A stretch of DNA of 64,000 nucleotides from assembly GCF_002954445.1 (NCBI RefSeq), contig NZ_MQWA01000001.1, positions 2,380,223 through 2,444,222 of the forward strand. Direction: 5' to 3'. Below the pieces are notes generated by a model. That model was not told where the DNA came from, did not search any database, and was given only the letters and a program-made list of their open reading frames with translations. The translations under genes were made by a program, and so were the position numbers. Origin of the DNA: Rubritalea profundi (lineage in GTDB: Bacteria > Verrucomicrobiota > Verrucomicrobiia > Verrucomicrobiales > Akkermansiaceae). Below are positions 63,929 to 64,000 of the stretch, piece by piece. Position 1 is the first letter of the stretch, and each line of letters begins with the position of its first letter.

Positions 63929-64000
63929 GCGAACTGGGGTGCGAACTGGGGTGCGAACTGGGGTGCGAACTGGGGGACATGCGAACTGGGGGACAGGCTT
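63929..64000 (+). repeat. Tandem GCGAACTGGGG repeats at the window end
   Basis: Three perfect 12-bp units (GCGAACTGGGGT at 63929, 63941 and 63953) followed by two longer units (GCGAACTGGGGGACAT and GCGAACTGGGGGACAGG...). The array may continue past the window. The minus strand would read as a Ser-His-Pro-Ser repeat, which is a consequence of the repeat and not evidence of a gene. Confidence 0.8.

Noticed and set aside
63753..63980. 75-aa minus frame with Ser-His-Pro-Ser repeats
   Set aside because: The repeat is dictated by the 12-bp DNA tandem repeat; no other coding signal.
63929..64000. Possible CRISPR array at the window end
   Set aside because: Units are 12-16 bp and directly adjacent with no variable spacers of 25-40 bp, and no cas gene is present.

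Overview
The window looks like a chromosomal segment of a marine-type Verrucomicrobiota (Verrucomicrobiales/Rubritalea-like) bacterium. The inference rests on protein families typical of the PVC group: a DUF1592 plus DUF1552 heme-protein pair, an SGNH/Piru_Ver_Nterm/HEAT/cytochrome c fusion, ThuA proteins, SHD1-tailed secreted proteins, a PEP-CTERM protein and PAS-AraC regulators. No rRNA, tRNA or CRISPR array was recognised.

Layout. 0-14 kb is mostly housekeeping: a YmdB-type phosphoesterase, a cell-wall amidase, an SDR, menB, leuS, a GYF_2 membrane protein and argH, followed by a secreted SGNH-dehydrogenase-cytochrome fusion and a ThuA protein. 14.4-22.9 kb is one minus-strand sugar-catabolism cluster: PAS-AraC regulator, two TIM-barrel sugar isomerases/epimerases, an alpha/beta hydrolase, a class II aldolase-SDR fusion, a DhaK-DhaL fusion kinase and an LsrF-type class I aldolase. 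A long inverted repeat lies between the regulator and the first catabolic gene. 23-33 kb carries Fur, a lipoprotein, STAS and SpoIIE-type phosphatase proteins, cinA, rlmH, arsS, lemA with an M48 protease, an MGMT-family gene and a DUF481 porin-like protein. 33-45 kb holds an ABCG-type transporter with TerB- and FHA-like N-terminal regions, ftsH, and a five-gene membrane/efflux operon (AI-2E family, TolC lipoprotein, K+ channel, HlyD, DUF2955/FUSC).

45-64 kb is an accessory region. It begins with decayed fragments (a GntR/LacI-type regulator tail and an IS91 transposase tail) and an intact IS91-family transposase. Next come a 5'-truncated repeat protein of unknown family, a truncated REP-associated transposase, and a four-gene secreted operon (DUF1592, DUF1552, a GH5-like hydrolase and a SASA esterase). 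The right end has an alpha-galactosidase tail fragment, a GntR-LacI regulator divergent from a PEP-CTERM gene with two in-frame stops, a large SHD1-tailed secreted protein, and a mazEF module bracketed by short repeats.

Three otherwise intact genes (leuS, the SGNH-cytochrome fusion and the MGMT gene) each carry a one-base frameshift, which points to sequence error as much as to biology. Two structural motifs recur between genes: short palindromes with constant flanks but different stems, and a 21-bp motif sitting exactly at three gene ends or truncation points.
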